This document shows, piece after piece, positions 35,093-43,328 of a DNA stretch of 64,000 nt. The DNA comes from Pseudochrobactrum saccharolyticum. GTDB lineage: Bacteria > Pseudomonadota > Alphaproteobacteria > Rhizobiales > Rhizobiaceae. A program made the translations under genes and the position numbers. Positions within the stretch are counted from its first letter, which is position 1; each line of letters opens with the position of its first letter. The DNA lies in the NCBI RefSeq assembly GCF_008801715.1, contig NZ_VZPG01000003.1:372001-436000 (forward strand), given 5' to 3'. The notes beneath the pieces were generated by a model, which was not told the origin of the DNA, did no database searches, and saw only the letters and a program-made list of their open reading frames with translations.

Positions 35093-37141
35093 ATGACCAC
35101 AGAGCAACAATCGTTGAAACCTATGGAGCTGGATGAAGAAAAAGCGCGCGAACTCGAAGAGAAATTCGATTCAGAAATCCGCTTTCGCCCGTTGTTGCCT
35201 GTCACTGCCCGGATAGTCGGCACATTGCTGATTATTCTCTCACTGTTTCACTATTATACGGCCGGTTTTGGTATTCTGTCTGAAACCATGCATCGCGGCA
35301 TCCATCTGGCATTCGTGCTGGGTCTGGTGTTTCTGGTGTTTCCGTTTTCGCCAAAAGGTTATACGGAACCGGCAAAATCCACTTTGCTGCGGCCACTCGG
35401 TATTTCCATCATCGACTGGGCGCTGGCGATTGGTGCTGTCGTTGCGGTTATGCATGTGCCGCTCATCCCGCTGGATGATCTGGCCTTCCGCGTCGGCAAT
35501 CCGACAACAACCGATGTGATGCTCGGCGGTCTGCTGATTATCGTGCTTTTGGAGGCCACACGCCGTTCGGTCGGCTGGCCGCTGCCGATAATCGCCGTGC
35601 TGTTTATGCTTTATGCCTATTTCGGTCCGTCCATGCCCGGTATTCTGGTGCATCCGGGTTCGTCCGTTTCTCAGATCGTTGACCATCTTTATCTGACAAC
35701 ACAGGGTGTTTACGGTATCGCGCTTGGCGTGGTTGCTACCTATGTGTTCCACTTCGTGTTGTTTGGTGTTTTTGCCACCCGTATTGGTCTCGGACAACTG
35801 TTTCTTGATTGTGCCGCATGGGTTGCAGGGCGCTATGCAGGCGGCCCTGCAAAGGTCTCGATCTTCGGCTCGGCGCTGTTTGGTATGATTTCCGGCTCCT
35901 CTGTTGCCAATACAGTAACCGTCGGCTCGCTCACCATTCCGGCGATGATCCGCCTTGGCTATAAACGCAATTTCGCAGCCGCAGTTGAAGCTGCTTCCTC
36001 GACCGGTGGTCAGATTACTCCGCCGATTATGGGCGCTGCCGCCTTTTTGATGATTGAGTTCCTCAATCTGCCTTACACCACCATTATTATTGCCGCGATT
36101 GTTCCGGCCTTCATGCATTTCTTCGGCGTTTTGATGCAGGTGCATTTTGAAGCCAAGCGTACAGGCCTGCGCGGCATGACCCCGGATGAAATGCCTGATC
36201 TGAAAGAAGCTTTCAAACGGGACTGGCCGACGGTTATACCGCTTGTTGTGCTGGTTGGCGTACTTCTGTCCGGTTACACACCTTATCTTGCGGCGTTCTG
36301 GGGGATCACGCTGTGTATTGCGGTCGGTCTGCTCAATCCGCGCAAACGCATGTCCGTCAAAGAGATTTTTGAAAGCCTGCGCGACGGTGCAAAATATGCC
36401 CTCGCCGTCGGTGCAGCAGCGGCAACAGTCGGCATTGTTGTCGGCGTGGTCACACTCACCGGTGTCGGCTTCAAAATCTCCTATATTGTGACCACAACAG
36501 CGGCGGATATTGCCGCATGGTTTGGCACATTCCTGCCTGCCGCGCTGATCGGTGCCTCAACGCTGACTTTGCTGTTTACCCTCATCATGACCGGCATTGT
36601 CTGTATTCTGATGGGTTGCGGTATTCCGACAACGGCAAATTATATCATCATGGCAACCATTGCCGCACCGACACTGGCACTGCTCGGTGTTGAACCGATT
36701 GTTGCGCATTTTTTCGTGTTTTATTACGGGGTTCTGGCCGATATCACGCCGCCGGTGGCGCTTGCAGCCTATGCGGCTGCGGGGATGGCCGGTGCCGATC
36801 CGTTTAAAACCGGTAATACCGCCTTCCGCTTAGGTTTGGGTAAAGTGCTGGTACCGTTTGTGTTTGTATTCTCGCCGTCACTCTTGCTGGTCAATGCCAA
36901 TTTCTCATGGGGCGAATTCTTCACCGCCTTTATCGGCTGCGTGATCGGGATTACCGCTTTGGGTGCTGCGCTGTCCGGCTTTATGCTGGTGCGTACCAAA
37001 CGCTGGGAACAGGTGCTGCTGATTATTGCGGCAATCCTGCTGGTCGTACCGGAAATTTATACATCCCTGCTGGGTCTGGCACTGCTCGTTCCTGTGCTGA
37101 TGCGACAAGTGGCAGGTGTGCGGCAGGCACAGCCGGTATAA
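35093..37141 (+). CDS. TRAP transporter permease, fused small and large subunits 2
   Basis: 682 residues. A soluble acidic N-terminus (MELDEEKARELEEKFDSEIRF) precedes the Q-like four-helix part. The M part has GGPAKVSIFGSALFGMISGSSVANTVTVGSLTIPAMIRLGY, STGGQITPPIMGAAAFLMIEF, and MGCGIPTTANYIIMATIAAPTLALLG with DITPPVALAAYAAAGMAG. It works with the TAXI 2 protein as an ion-driven importer. Unlike system 1, no DUF1850 gene follows. Confidence 0.93.
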   Translation: MTTEQQSLKPMELDEEKARELEEKFDSEIRFRPLLPVTARIVGTLLIILSLFHYYTAGFGILSETMHRGIHLAFVLGLVFLVFPFSPKGYTEPAKSTLLRPLGISIIDWALAIGAVVAVMHVPLIPLDDLAFRVGNPTTTDVMLGGLLIIVLLEATRRSVGWPLPIIAVLFMLYAYFGPSMPGILVHPGSSVSQIVDHLYLTTQGVYGIALGVVATYVFHFVLFGVFATRIGLGQLFLDCAAWVAGRYAGGPAKVSIFGSALFGMISGSSVANTVTVGSLTIPAMIRLGYKRNFAAAVEAASSTGGQITPPIMGAAAFLMIEFLNLPYTTIIIAAIVPAFMHFFGVLMQVHFEAKRTGLRGMTPDEMPDLKEAFKRDWPTVIPLVVLVGVLLSGYTPYLAAFWGITLCIAVGLLNPRKRMSVKEIFESLRDGAKYALAVGAAAATVGIVVGVVTLTGVGFKISYIVTTTAADIAAWFGTFLPAALIGASTLTLLFTLIMTGIVCILMGCGIPTTANYIIMATIAAPTLALLGVEPIVAHFFVFYYGVLADITPPVALAAYAAAGMAGADPFKTGNTAFRLGLGKVLVPFVFVFSPSLLLVNANFSWGEFFTAFIGCVIGITALGAALSGFMLVRTKRWEQVLLIIAAILLVVPEIYTSLLGLALLVPVLMRQVAGVRQAQPV

Positions 37142-37142
37142 T

Positions 37143-37169
37143 AAAAAGGGCGCTTAAAGCGCCCTTTTT
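37143..37169. terminator. Bidirectional terminator
   Basis: AAAAAGGGCGCTT facing AAGCGCCCTTTTT, almost contiguous. It immediately follows the TRAP 2 stop and abuts the stop of the convergent LysR gene, so it can serve both. Confidence 0.9.
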
Positions 37170-38085
37170 AATGGTCATCTTTTGTCTGTTTCAAATCCGG
37201 CAACCGGTTCCAGAATTTCTCAATCACAGAACGCTGATTGTTTCTGGAGCGGTAAAGACGGATTTCCAGCGGAATATTCCATGACATATCCGCACCATGC
37301 ACCAGCTGGCCGGTGGCCAGCTCTTCTGCAATAAGGCTGCGCGGCACCCATGCCACGCCCCATCCGGCCATCGACATGCCTTTAAGCCCGATGGACATAC
37401 TGCCTTCATGAACCAGACGATGTTCCGGCATTTTCAGCGCAAATAATTCACTCAGCAAATGACCGAAGAAGGATGATTTTTCATAGCCGATATAATCAAA
37501 CGGTTGCTCGCCGCGGCCAACCATATGCAGCGGGTTGCCATCAGCATCCGGTGCGCTGATCGGAATGATCTGCTCAAAGCCGACAACCTTATAATCAAAG
37601 TCTGCAGCATCGAGCAGCAGTGGCACAGACGGATGCACATAGGTCAGCAGAAAATCACAATCGCCGTCAACAAGTGCATTCACATTGCCTTCAACACTGC
37701 CTGTATCCGGCCGCAACCGTGTGAAAACCGGTGCGGTATTATCACTGGTTTCCTTCACCCATTGCGGAAAAAATGTGAAGGACAATGTATGCAATGCGAT
37801 GAAAGAAATCGTCTGTGCTTCCAGTGTCTGGTTTGCCTGAAAGCCCTGACGCACCTGATAGAGTGACTTCAGTGTTTCCTGCGCCACCGGAATAAATTTT
37901 TCACCGGCCTCGGTGAGCCGCGAAGGATAAGTCGCACGGTCAATCAGGGTCGTGCCGAGCCATGTTTCCAGCTGCTTGATGCGGCGGCTGAAAGCAGACT
38001 GGGTAACGTGGCGTTCATCTGCAGCTTTGGAGAAATTTAAAGTATGAGCAAGCGCCAGAAAGTCTTCAACCCACTTAATTTCCAC
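37168..38085 (-). CDS. LysR-family transcriptional regulator
   Basis: 305 residues. The HTH at residues 1-60 reads MEIKWVEDFLALAHTLNFSKAADERHVTQSAFSRRIKQLETWLGTTLIDR. The effector domain has the usual two lobes (TISFIALHTLSFTFFPQWVKE, GWGVAWVPRSLIAEELATGQLV). It is convergent with TAXI-TRAP 2, an unusual placement for a local regulator, so the target is uncertain. A hairpin-forming GCCTGT/ACAGGC repeat lies just before its start and may be an autoregulatory site. Confidence 0.93.
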   Translation of the reverse strand: MEIKWVEDFLALAHTLNFSKAADERHVTQSAFSRRIKQLETWLGTTLIDRATYPSRLTEAGEKFIPVAQETLKSLYQVRQGFQANQTLEAQTISFIALHTLSFTFFPQWVKETSDNTAPVFTRLRPDTGSVEGNVNALVDGDCDFLLTYVHPSVPLLLDAADFDYKVVGFEQIIPISAPDADGNPLHMVGRGEQPFDYIGYEKSSFFGHLLSELFALKMPEHRLVHEGSMSIGLKGMSMAGWGVAWVPRSLIAEELATGQLVHGADMSWNIPLEIRLYRSRNNQRSVIEKFWNRLPDLKQTKDDH

Positions 38086-38108
38086 AATACGGATCCTTCG
38101 TCATGATT

Positions 38109-38127
38109 GCCTGTTTTGCATACAGGC
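38109..38127. promoter_or_regulatory. Inverted repeat upstream of the lysR-type gene
   Basis: GCCTGT-7-ACAGGC, 24-42 bases upstream of the LysR start on the minus strand. Position fits autorepression, which is common for the family. Not otherwise supported. Confidence 0.35.
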
Positions 38128-38182
38128 ATGCAGGTTCAGAATAGGCCTTATACGATATGTCAGCATATTTGAACAGAAACAT

Positions 38183-38228
38183 AAAAAACGGCCGCTCTCT
38201 TAAATATCCGCAGATATCAGAGAACGGC
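38183..38228 (-). terminator. Terminator of the serine hydrolase gene
   Basis: On the minus strand GCCGTTCTCT pairs with AGAGAGCGGC around a loop that itself contains GATATCTGCGGATATT, then GTTTTTTATG follows. It starts about 20 bases after the stop at 38250. Confidence 0.85.
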
Positions 38229-38249
38229 AGTCACTTCAGTTACTGAAGA

Positions 38250-39749
38250 TTAGCGGGTATATTCCAGCATACGGCTGCGGCTCAGCACCAGTTCAACGCG
38301 ATTATCGCTCAGGCGATTGATGCAAACCCGTTTCACCCACGGGCCGTCATGGAGCGTAAACAGATAGCGGCCATTGCCAAGATCGGTGACAGGCATTGTC
38401 TGTTGAACAGGGCCGACACCCATAATTACCGTGCCGTTGGCGATCTCAAAAGCAGCACCGTAAACCGACTTCCAGCTACCGTCGAGTTCATTACCGGCAG
38501 GCTTTGGTGTTACCGGATAAAGACGGCGCGGTGCATGGCCAAGTTCCCCTTCCAGCACCTCACCTGTCCAGCGCAGCAGGATTGGTGACGTAGCCGAGCG
38601 GGATGAAAACCAGCCATTACCTTCATAATAGAGCGCATCTTCATTGTCGATATAAGTGACGTTACCGCCCTTCATCTCAACCCAGTGATGATCGGTTTCG
38701 GTGACATAAAAACCATCCGGAATTGTACTTCCGGTCTGCGGTAACGAACGACCTGCAAGCGCAGCCATTGCAGCCTGCGCCATCTTGCTGCCATTGGCGT
38801 CATCACGGTTGGCGACAACCACAAAACCACACTGATGCTCAGGGCAAATCAGCACATAGCTCTTATAACCCGGATGCGAGCCGCCATGACCGACCAGCTT
38901 CAGACCATCAAGTTCAGAAGCAACAAAACCGAGACCATAGGCAGACAAACGGCCATCAGCCATTTTGCGTGGCGCGCTGATCTTCTCAATCACACCGGAA
39001 AGCTGACCTTTGCCGCACATCAGAGCCTGCGCCCAGGTCGCCAGCGCTGTACCGCTACCGGTCAGGCTACCGGCCGCAGAAATATAAAGACCGGCTGAAC
39101 TGAGCTGCCATTTTTTACCATCATGCCAGTAACCCGGCACCAGACCATCCACCGGATCATTCCAGACATCCGGTGCTTTCAGCTGTACGCCGAGCAATGG
39201 TACGATTTCATTTTGCAGATAATCATCAAAGCGCAGACCCAGACGCTCCAGCGCAATTTCCACCAGACGGTAACCGGTATTGGAATAGGAGACCTGCGTA
39301 CCGGCATCAAAATTGAGGCGTTCCATCGTCGCGTGGAAGTCCATCAGCCGGTCATTATGGGTTTCCGTATAAATCGACAGGCCGAGCAAAGTCAGACATT
39401 CGCGCGTGTCGGGCAGACCGCCGCTCATATCCAGCGCCTGACCGACAGTCACTTCGCTCAAAGGCTTTTTCAGCTCCGGCAGATGTTTGCCGAGCGGATC
39501 ATCAAGGTTGATCTTGTCTGCATGTTTCAGCACCATAGAAACAAAGACATGCTTGGTCACAGAAGCATAACGCACAACACTATCAGCAGAAAACGGCTTA
39601 TGGGTTGCCAGACTTTCCACACCGCTGGCAGTGCTGAAACGGATACCATCGGCATCAAAGCCGATAATCACGCCTCCCGGCTCATTGGCAGGCCATTGTG
39701 CAGTCAGTTTTTGTGCGGTTGATAAGGCGGCGTCCCAGTTCATAGCCAT
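38250..39749 (-). CDS. Penicillin-binding-fold serine hydrolase, D-aminopeptidase/class C beta-lactamase-like
   Basis: 499 residues without a signal peptide. The nucleophile motif is SVTK (in VVRYASVTKHVFVSMVLKH), the second motif YSNTGY, and the third HGGSHPG. After the catalytic domain (about 330 residues) come beta-rich segments (DGFYVTETDHHWVEMKGGNVTY, LDGSWKSVYGAAFEIANGTVIMG), as in the Ochrobactrum D-aminopeptidase, which has similar length and two C-terminal lipocalin-like domains. Cytoplasmic D-aminopeptidase activity would suit its place after the dipeptide importer genes, though a terminator separates them. The exact substrate is uncertain. Confidence 0.85.
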   Translation of the reverse strand: MAMNWDAALSTAQKLTAQWPANEPGGVIIGFDADGIRFSTASGVESLATHKPFSADSVVRYASVTKHVFVSMVLKHADKINLDDPLGKHLPELKKPLSEVTVGQALDMSGGLPDTRECLTLLGLSIYTETHNDRLMDFHATMERLNFDAGTQVSYSNTGYRLVEIALERLGLRFDDYLQNEIVPLLGVQLKAPDVWNDPVDGLVPGYWHDGKKWQLSSAGLYISAAGSLTGSGTALATWAQALMCGKGQLSGVIEKISAPRKMADGRLSAYGLGFVASELDGLKLVGHGGSHPGYKSYVLICPEHQCGFVVVANRDDANGSKMAQAAMAALAGRSLPQTGSTIPDGFYVTETDHHWVEMKGGNVTYIDNEDALYYEGNGWFSSRSATSPILLRWTGEVLEGELGHAPRRLYPVTPKPAGNELDGSWKSVYGAAFEIANGTVIMGVGPVQQTMPVTDLGNGRYLFTLHDGPWVKRVCINRLSDNRVELVLSRSRMLEYTR

Positions 39750-39803
39750 GATCGCTTCTTCCCATGCCCCTGTTCATGCAGGTTTTTAATTCAATATTGC
39801 ATA

Positions 39804-39833
39804 AAGAACAGGCCGGAAAATCCGGCCTGTTTC
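39804..39833 (-). terminator. Terminator of the dipeptide ABC operon
   Basis: GAACAGGCCGGA/TCCGGCCTGTTTC with a 3-base loop, 7 bases after the stop of the last ATPase gene. On the minus strand the tail is TCTTTAT, a weak U-run. Confidence 0.7.
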
Positions 39834-39839
39834 ATAGTC

Positions 39840-40580
39840 TTACTTTGGTTCTTCAACCGTTACGCTCAACTCGCGTAGCTCTGTAGTATGCGGATGGGTG
39901 GTGCGGCCTAAACGCAGATCTTCTGCTGTCAGCTGTTCCACCATCACACCATTCTGCATCACGCCCACTTCCGGGCAGAGATGGGCAATAACCGCGAGGT
40001 TATGACTCACCAGCACATAGGTCAGATTGCGTTCTTCACGCAGATCCGACAACAGGTTGAGAATTTCCGCCTGAACGGAAACATCCAGTGCCGAAGTCGG
40101 CTCATCGAGCAGCAATACCTGCGGATCTGCAATCAGAGCACGGGCAATTGCCACACGCTGACGCTGACCACCGGACAACTGGTGCGGATAGCGGAAACGC
40201 GCCGTCTGCGGCAGAGCCACATCAGACAGAGCCTGCTTGATCCGTCCTTCAACATTGTCGATCTTATGAACCAGCAACAGCTCGCTCAGAATACGGTCAA
40301 TGGTCTGGCGCGGATGCAGGGAGCCGAACGGATCCTGAAACACCATCTGAACAGAACGGAAAAATTCCGGTGTCCGCTTCAGCGGCGCGTCTTTGCCGTC
40401 AAAGGCAACACGTCCGCTCCAGCTTTCGTTCAGACCGGCCATCGCACGCAGGATTGTCGACTTACCCGAACCGCTCTCGCCCACGATACCGAAGCTGCCG
40501 CCTTTTTCGACGTTAAACGAAACGCCCTTAACGACCTGCTTGTCACCGAACTGAATTTTCAGATTATCAACTTCAATCAT
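39840..40580 (-). CDS. Dipeptide/oligopeptide ABC ATPase, DppF type
   Basis: 246 residues from the ATG at 40580, which overlaps the stop of the preceding gene (TAATG). A GTG at 40592 is the alternative. Walker A GESGSGKST, Q-loop VQMVFQDPFGSLHPRQTI, signature LSGGQRQR, Walker B VLLLDEPTSALD and H-loop LVSHN are all present. It is short for DppF and lacks the long C-terminal zinc-type or HPYT tail, ending TTHPHTTELRELS. It partners the ATPase encoded just upstream. Last gene of the operon. Confidence 0.92.
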   Translation of the reverse strand: MIEVDNLKIQFGDKQVVKGVSFNVEKGGSFGIVGESGSGKSTILRAMAGLNESWSGRVAFDGKDAPLKRTPEFFRSVQMVFQDPFGSLHPRQTIDRILSELLLVHKIDNVEGRIKQALSDVALPQTARFRYPHQLSGGQRQRVAIARALIADPQVLLLDEPTSALDVSVQAEILNLLSDLREERNLTYVLVSHNLAVIAHLCPEVGVMQNGVMVEQLTAEDLRLGRTTHPHTTELRELSVTVEEPK

Positions 40581-41407
40581 TATTTCAGCCACTCCGGATC
40601 ACGGGTCATTACCGGCAGACGATCACGCGGATGCGTCAGCGACGGAATACAGTTCAGGAGACCCTTGGTATAAGGATGCTGAGCATTATTGAGTTCCGAT
40701 GCTTTCAGCTCTTCCATCACCTGTCCCATATACATGACCATAACGCGGTCACAGAAATGGGAAACAAGCGGAAGATCGTGGCTAATGAGAATCAGCCCCA
40801 TGCCGCGGCTGTCGACGAGGTCATCGATCAGACGCAGAATTTCAGCCTGCACGGTTGCGTCAAGCGCCGAAGTCGGCTCATCGGCAATCAACAGTTCCGG
40901 ATCCGGTGCCAGCATCATAGCGATCATGACACGCTGCCCCATACCGCCCGATACTTCGTGCGGATAGGTATGTGCCACTTCACGCGGATTGCGGATTTTC
41001 ACCTGATCGAGCAGATCAATTGCCGCTTCCAGAGCTTGTTTTTTGCTGCCGCCTTTGTGTGTGCGCCAGGCTTCCGCCACCTGCACACCAATGGTCTTTA
41101 CCGGATTCAGCGAGTATTTCGGATCCTGCAGAATGAAACCAACGCGCTTACCACGGATCTGACGCATCTGTTTTTCAGATGCGGTCAGCAGATCCTGTCC
41201 GTCAAAGCTTAAGCGATCAGCTTTGACTTCCGCAATATTCGGCAGGAGTTTCATCAGAGCACGGGCAGTCAGAGACTTGCCCGAGCCGCTTTCACCCACA
41301 ATACCCAGCTTTTCACGGCCAAGCTGCAGAGAGAGACCGCGCACCGCCTCAAAACGGGTGGTGCGGGTTTCAAATGCGATTCTCAGATTTTGAATATCTA
41401 CCAGCAT
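40580..41407 (-). CDS. Dipeptide/oligopeptide ABC ATPase, DppD type
   Basis: 275 residues from the ATG at 41407 (GAGGGAT site). Walker A GESGSGKSL, Q-loop GFILQDPKYSLNPVKTI, signature VSGGMGQR (altered from LSGGQ), Walker B LLIADEPTSALD and H-loop LISHD. The tail HPYTKGLLNCIPSL is typical of DppD and OppD. It couples ATP hydrolysis to the DppB/DppC-type permeases. The ATG lies 8 bases after the permease stop. Confidence 0.93.
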   Translation of the reverse strand: MLVDIQNLRIAFETRTTRFEAVRGLSLQLGREKLGIVGESGSGKSLTARALMKLLPNIAEVKADRLSFDGQDLLTASEKQMRQIRGKRVGFILQDPKYSLNPVKTIGVQVAEAWRTHKGGSKKQALEAAIDLLDQVKIRNPREVAHTYPHEVSGGMGQRVMIAMMLAPDPELLIADEPTSALDATVQAEILRLIDDLVDSRGMGLILISHDLPLVSHFCDRVMVMYMGQVMEELKASELNNAQHPYTKGLLNCIPSLTHPRDRLPVMTRDPEWLK

Positions 41408-41415
41408 TTTATCCC

Positions 41416-42318
41416 TCAATTCTGCTTCGGATCGAGGACGTCACGCAGACCGTCGCCGAGGAAGTTGAACGCGAGTGAAACGAGGAAGATCGCAATACCC
41501 GGAATTGTAGCAACCCACCACTGCTCAAAAATGAAGCGTTTGGCAGTTGCAATCATCGCACCCCATTCCGGTGACGGCGGCTGCGCGCCCATACCGAGGA
41601 AGCCAAGGCTTGCAGCGGTCAGAATGATCGAGCTCATATCCAGCGTAATACGTACAATCAGGCTCGGCACGCACAGAGGTGCAATATGACAGGCGATAAT
41701 ACGTGCAGGGCTGGCGCCGGTCAGGCGATAGGCTGCGATATAATCGGTGTTACGGATGGTCATGGTTTCCGCACGGGCCAGACGCGCATAAGGCGGCCAG
41801 GCTGTGAGTGCAATCGCCAGAATCGCGCTTTCAACGCCCGGTTTCAGCGCGGCTACGAAAGCCAGAGCCAGAATAAGACGCGGAAAAGCGAGGAACACAT
41901 CGGTTACGCGCATCAGGATTGTATCGACGATACCGCCGAAATAACCTGCAACGCAGCCGATAATCAGACCAAGCGGCGCAACCAGAATAACAACGGCAAT
42001 AACCATGCCGAGTGTTACGCGGCCACCATAAAGGATACGCGAGAAAATATCGCGTCCCAGCTCGTCCGTACCGAACCAATGCTGAGCGGAAGGTGCCGCA
42101 AGACGATTACCGAGATTTTGAATGCTCGGATCATGCGGTGCCAGCCATGGCGCAAAAATGGCGATGAAAACAAAGACCGCAATGATGAACAGGCCGATCA
42201 TCGCCAGCGGATTTGACTTCAGATTGAGCCAGATACGGTAGCGCCGGCCCCAGAGAGCCTGCGACGGCGAGGACGGAGTTTCGTCCAGTGCCCAGTTATG
42301 AAAATTGGAAAAAATCAT
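41416..42318 (-). CDS. Dipeptide/oligopeptide ABC permease, DppC type
   Basis: 300 residues. The first membrane segment is AMIGLFIIAVFVFIAIFAPWLAPHDP. The family motif WFGTDELGRDIFSRILYGGRVTLG follows, the EAA loop is YIAAYRLTGASPARIIACHIAPLC, and the C-terminus SLAFNFLGDGLRDVLDP is diagnostic. Its ATG overlaps the DppB-type stop by four bases (ATGA). Together they form the membrane channel. Confidence 0.94.
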   Translation of the reverse strand: MIFSNFHNWALDETPSSPSQALWGRRYRIWLNLKSNPLAMIGLFIIAVFVFIAIFAPWLAPHDPSIQNLGNRLAAPSAQHWFGTDELGRDIFSRILYGGRVTLGMVIAVVILVAPLGLIIGCVAGYFGGIVDTILMRVTDVFLAFPRLILALAFVAALKPGVESAILAIALTAWPPYARLARAETMTIRNTDYIAAYRLTGASPARIIACHIAPLCVPSLIVRITLDMSSIILTAASLGFLGMGAQPPSPEWGAMIATAKRFIFEQWWVATIPGIAIFLVSLAFNFLGDGLRDVLDPKQN

Positions 42319-43328
42319 CTGACGCGTGGATCCAGTACCTTGTAGAGAATGTCAGCAAGCAGATTGAGCCCGACATAGATAACACCAATCAGAAGAGTGG
42401 CGCCGACGACAGGGTTCATGTCTGCATTCATCAGCGAAACAGTCAGATACTGACCAAGACCAGGCCAGCTGAACACGGTTTCGGTTACAACGGCACCTTC
42501 AAGCAGACCGGCATAGGTCAGTGCAAGAACGGTCACCAGCTGTACGGCCACAGTCGGGAAAGCGTGTTTCCAGATAACTGCGGTGCCGGACAGGCCCTTG
42601 GCGCGGGCTGTAACAACAAACTCACCTTTGAGTGCATCCAGCATGAATGCACGGGTCATACGGGTGATATAGGCCATGCTGAAATAAGCGAGAATGATAA
42701 CCGGCTGGGCCATATGCGCGAGCGCATCCCAGAAAGCATCCATATCGCCGTCGATCAGCGTATCAATGGTCAGAATACCAGTGACATGCGGGATCATGTC
42801 CTGAAAAATAATATCCTGACGGCCGGGTCCCGGTGCGATACCGAGCGCGGCATAGAAAACCAGAAGCGAAATCAGCGCCAGCACAAAGGTCGGCACGGAG
42901 TGACCGGCCAGACAGATAACACGGATCGTCTGATCCGTCAGAGTGCCCTGACGCACCGCTGCCCAGACACCCAGAGGAATACCGATCAAAGCAGCGAGGA
43001 GGAGCGCTGCGGTGGCCAGTTCAAGGGTTGCCGGAAAATAGCGGGCAATATCCGTGGTAACAGGGTTGCGGGTCAAAATGGAATTGCCGAGATCACCCTG
43101 CAAAACCTGACCGATATAATGGAAGAACTGCACGACGAGTGGCTGATCCAGCCCCATCTCCGCGCGCACACGCTGAATAACAGCCTCCGGCGCATTATCG
43201 CCGACGGCTGCAATCACAGGATCAACCGGCATAACGCGGCCGATCATGAAAGTGACAATAGCAAGTCCGAACAGCGTGATTAACACGCTGCTCAGAGTAC
43301 CAGTCAGAGTTTTCAGTCTCTTATTCAA
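42315..43328 (-). CDS. Dipeptide/oligopeptide ABC permease, DppB type
   Basis: 337 residues. The N-terminal TLTGTLSSVLITLFGLAIVTFMIGRVMPVDPVIA is the entry helix. A periplasmic region follows, then FVVTARAKGLSGTAVIWKHAFPTVAVQLVTVLAL as EAA loop and the end LNLLADILYKVLDPRVR. ATGA overlaps link it to both neighbours, so binding protein, DppB and DppC are translated as a coupled set. Confidence 0.94.
   Translation of the reverse strand: MNKRLKTLTGTLSSVLITLFGLAIVTFMIGRVMPVDPVIAAVGDNAPEAVIQRVRAEMGLDQPLVVQFFHYIGQVLQGDLGNSILTRNPVTTDIARYFPATLELATAALLLAALIGIPLGVWAAVRQGTLTDQTIRVICLAGHSVPTFVLALISLLVFYAALGIAPGPGRQDIIFQDMIPHVTGILTIDTLIDGDMDAFWDALAHMAQPVIILAYFSMAYITRMTRAFMLDALKGEFVVTARAKGLSGTAVIWKHAFPTVAVQLVTVLALTYAGLLEGAVVTETVFSWPGLGQYLTVSLMNADMNPVVGATLLIGVIYVGLNLLADILYKVLDPRVR

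Noticed and set aside
42288-43283. 331-codon plus-strand frame over the dppB-type gene
   Set aside because: It is antisense to a clear permease and its product is hydrophilic low-complexity sequence without any family pattern.
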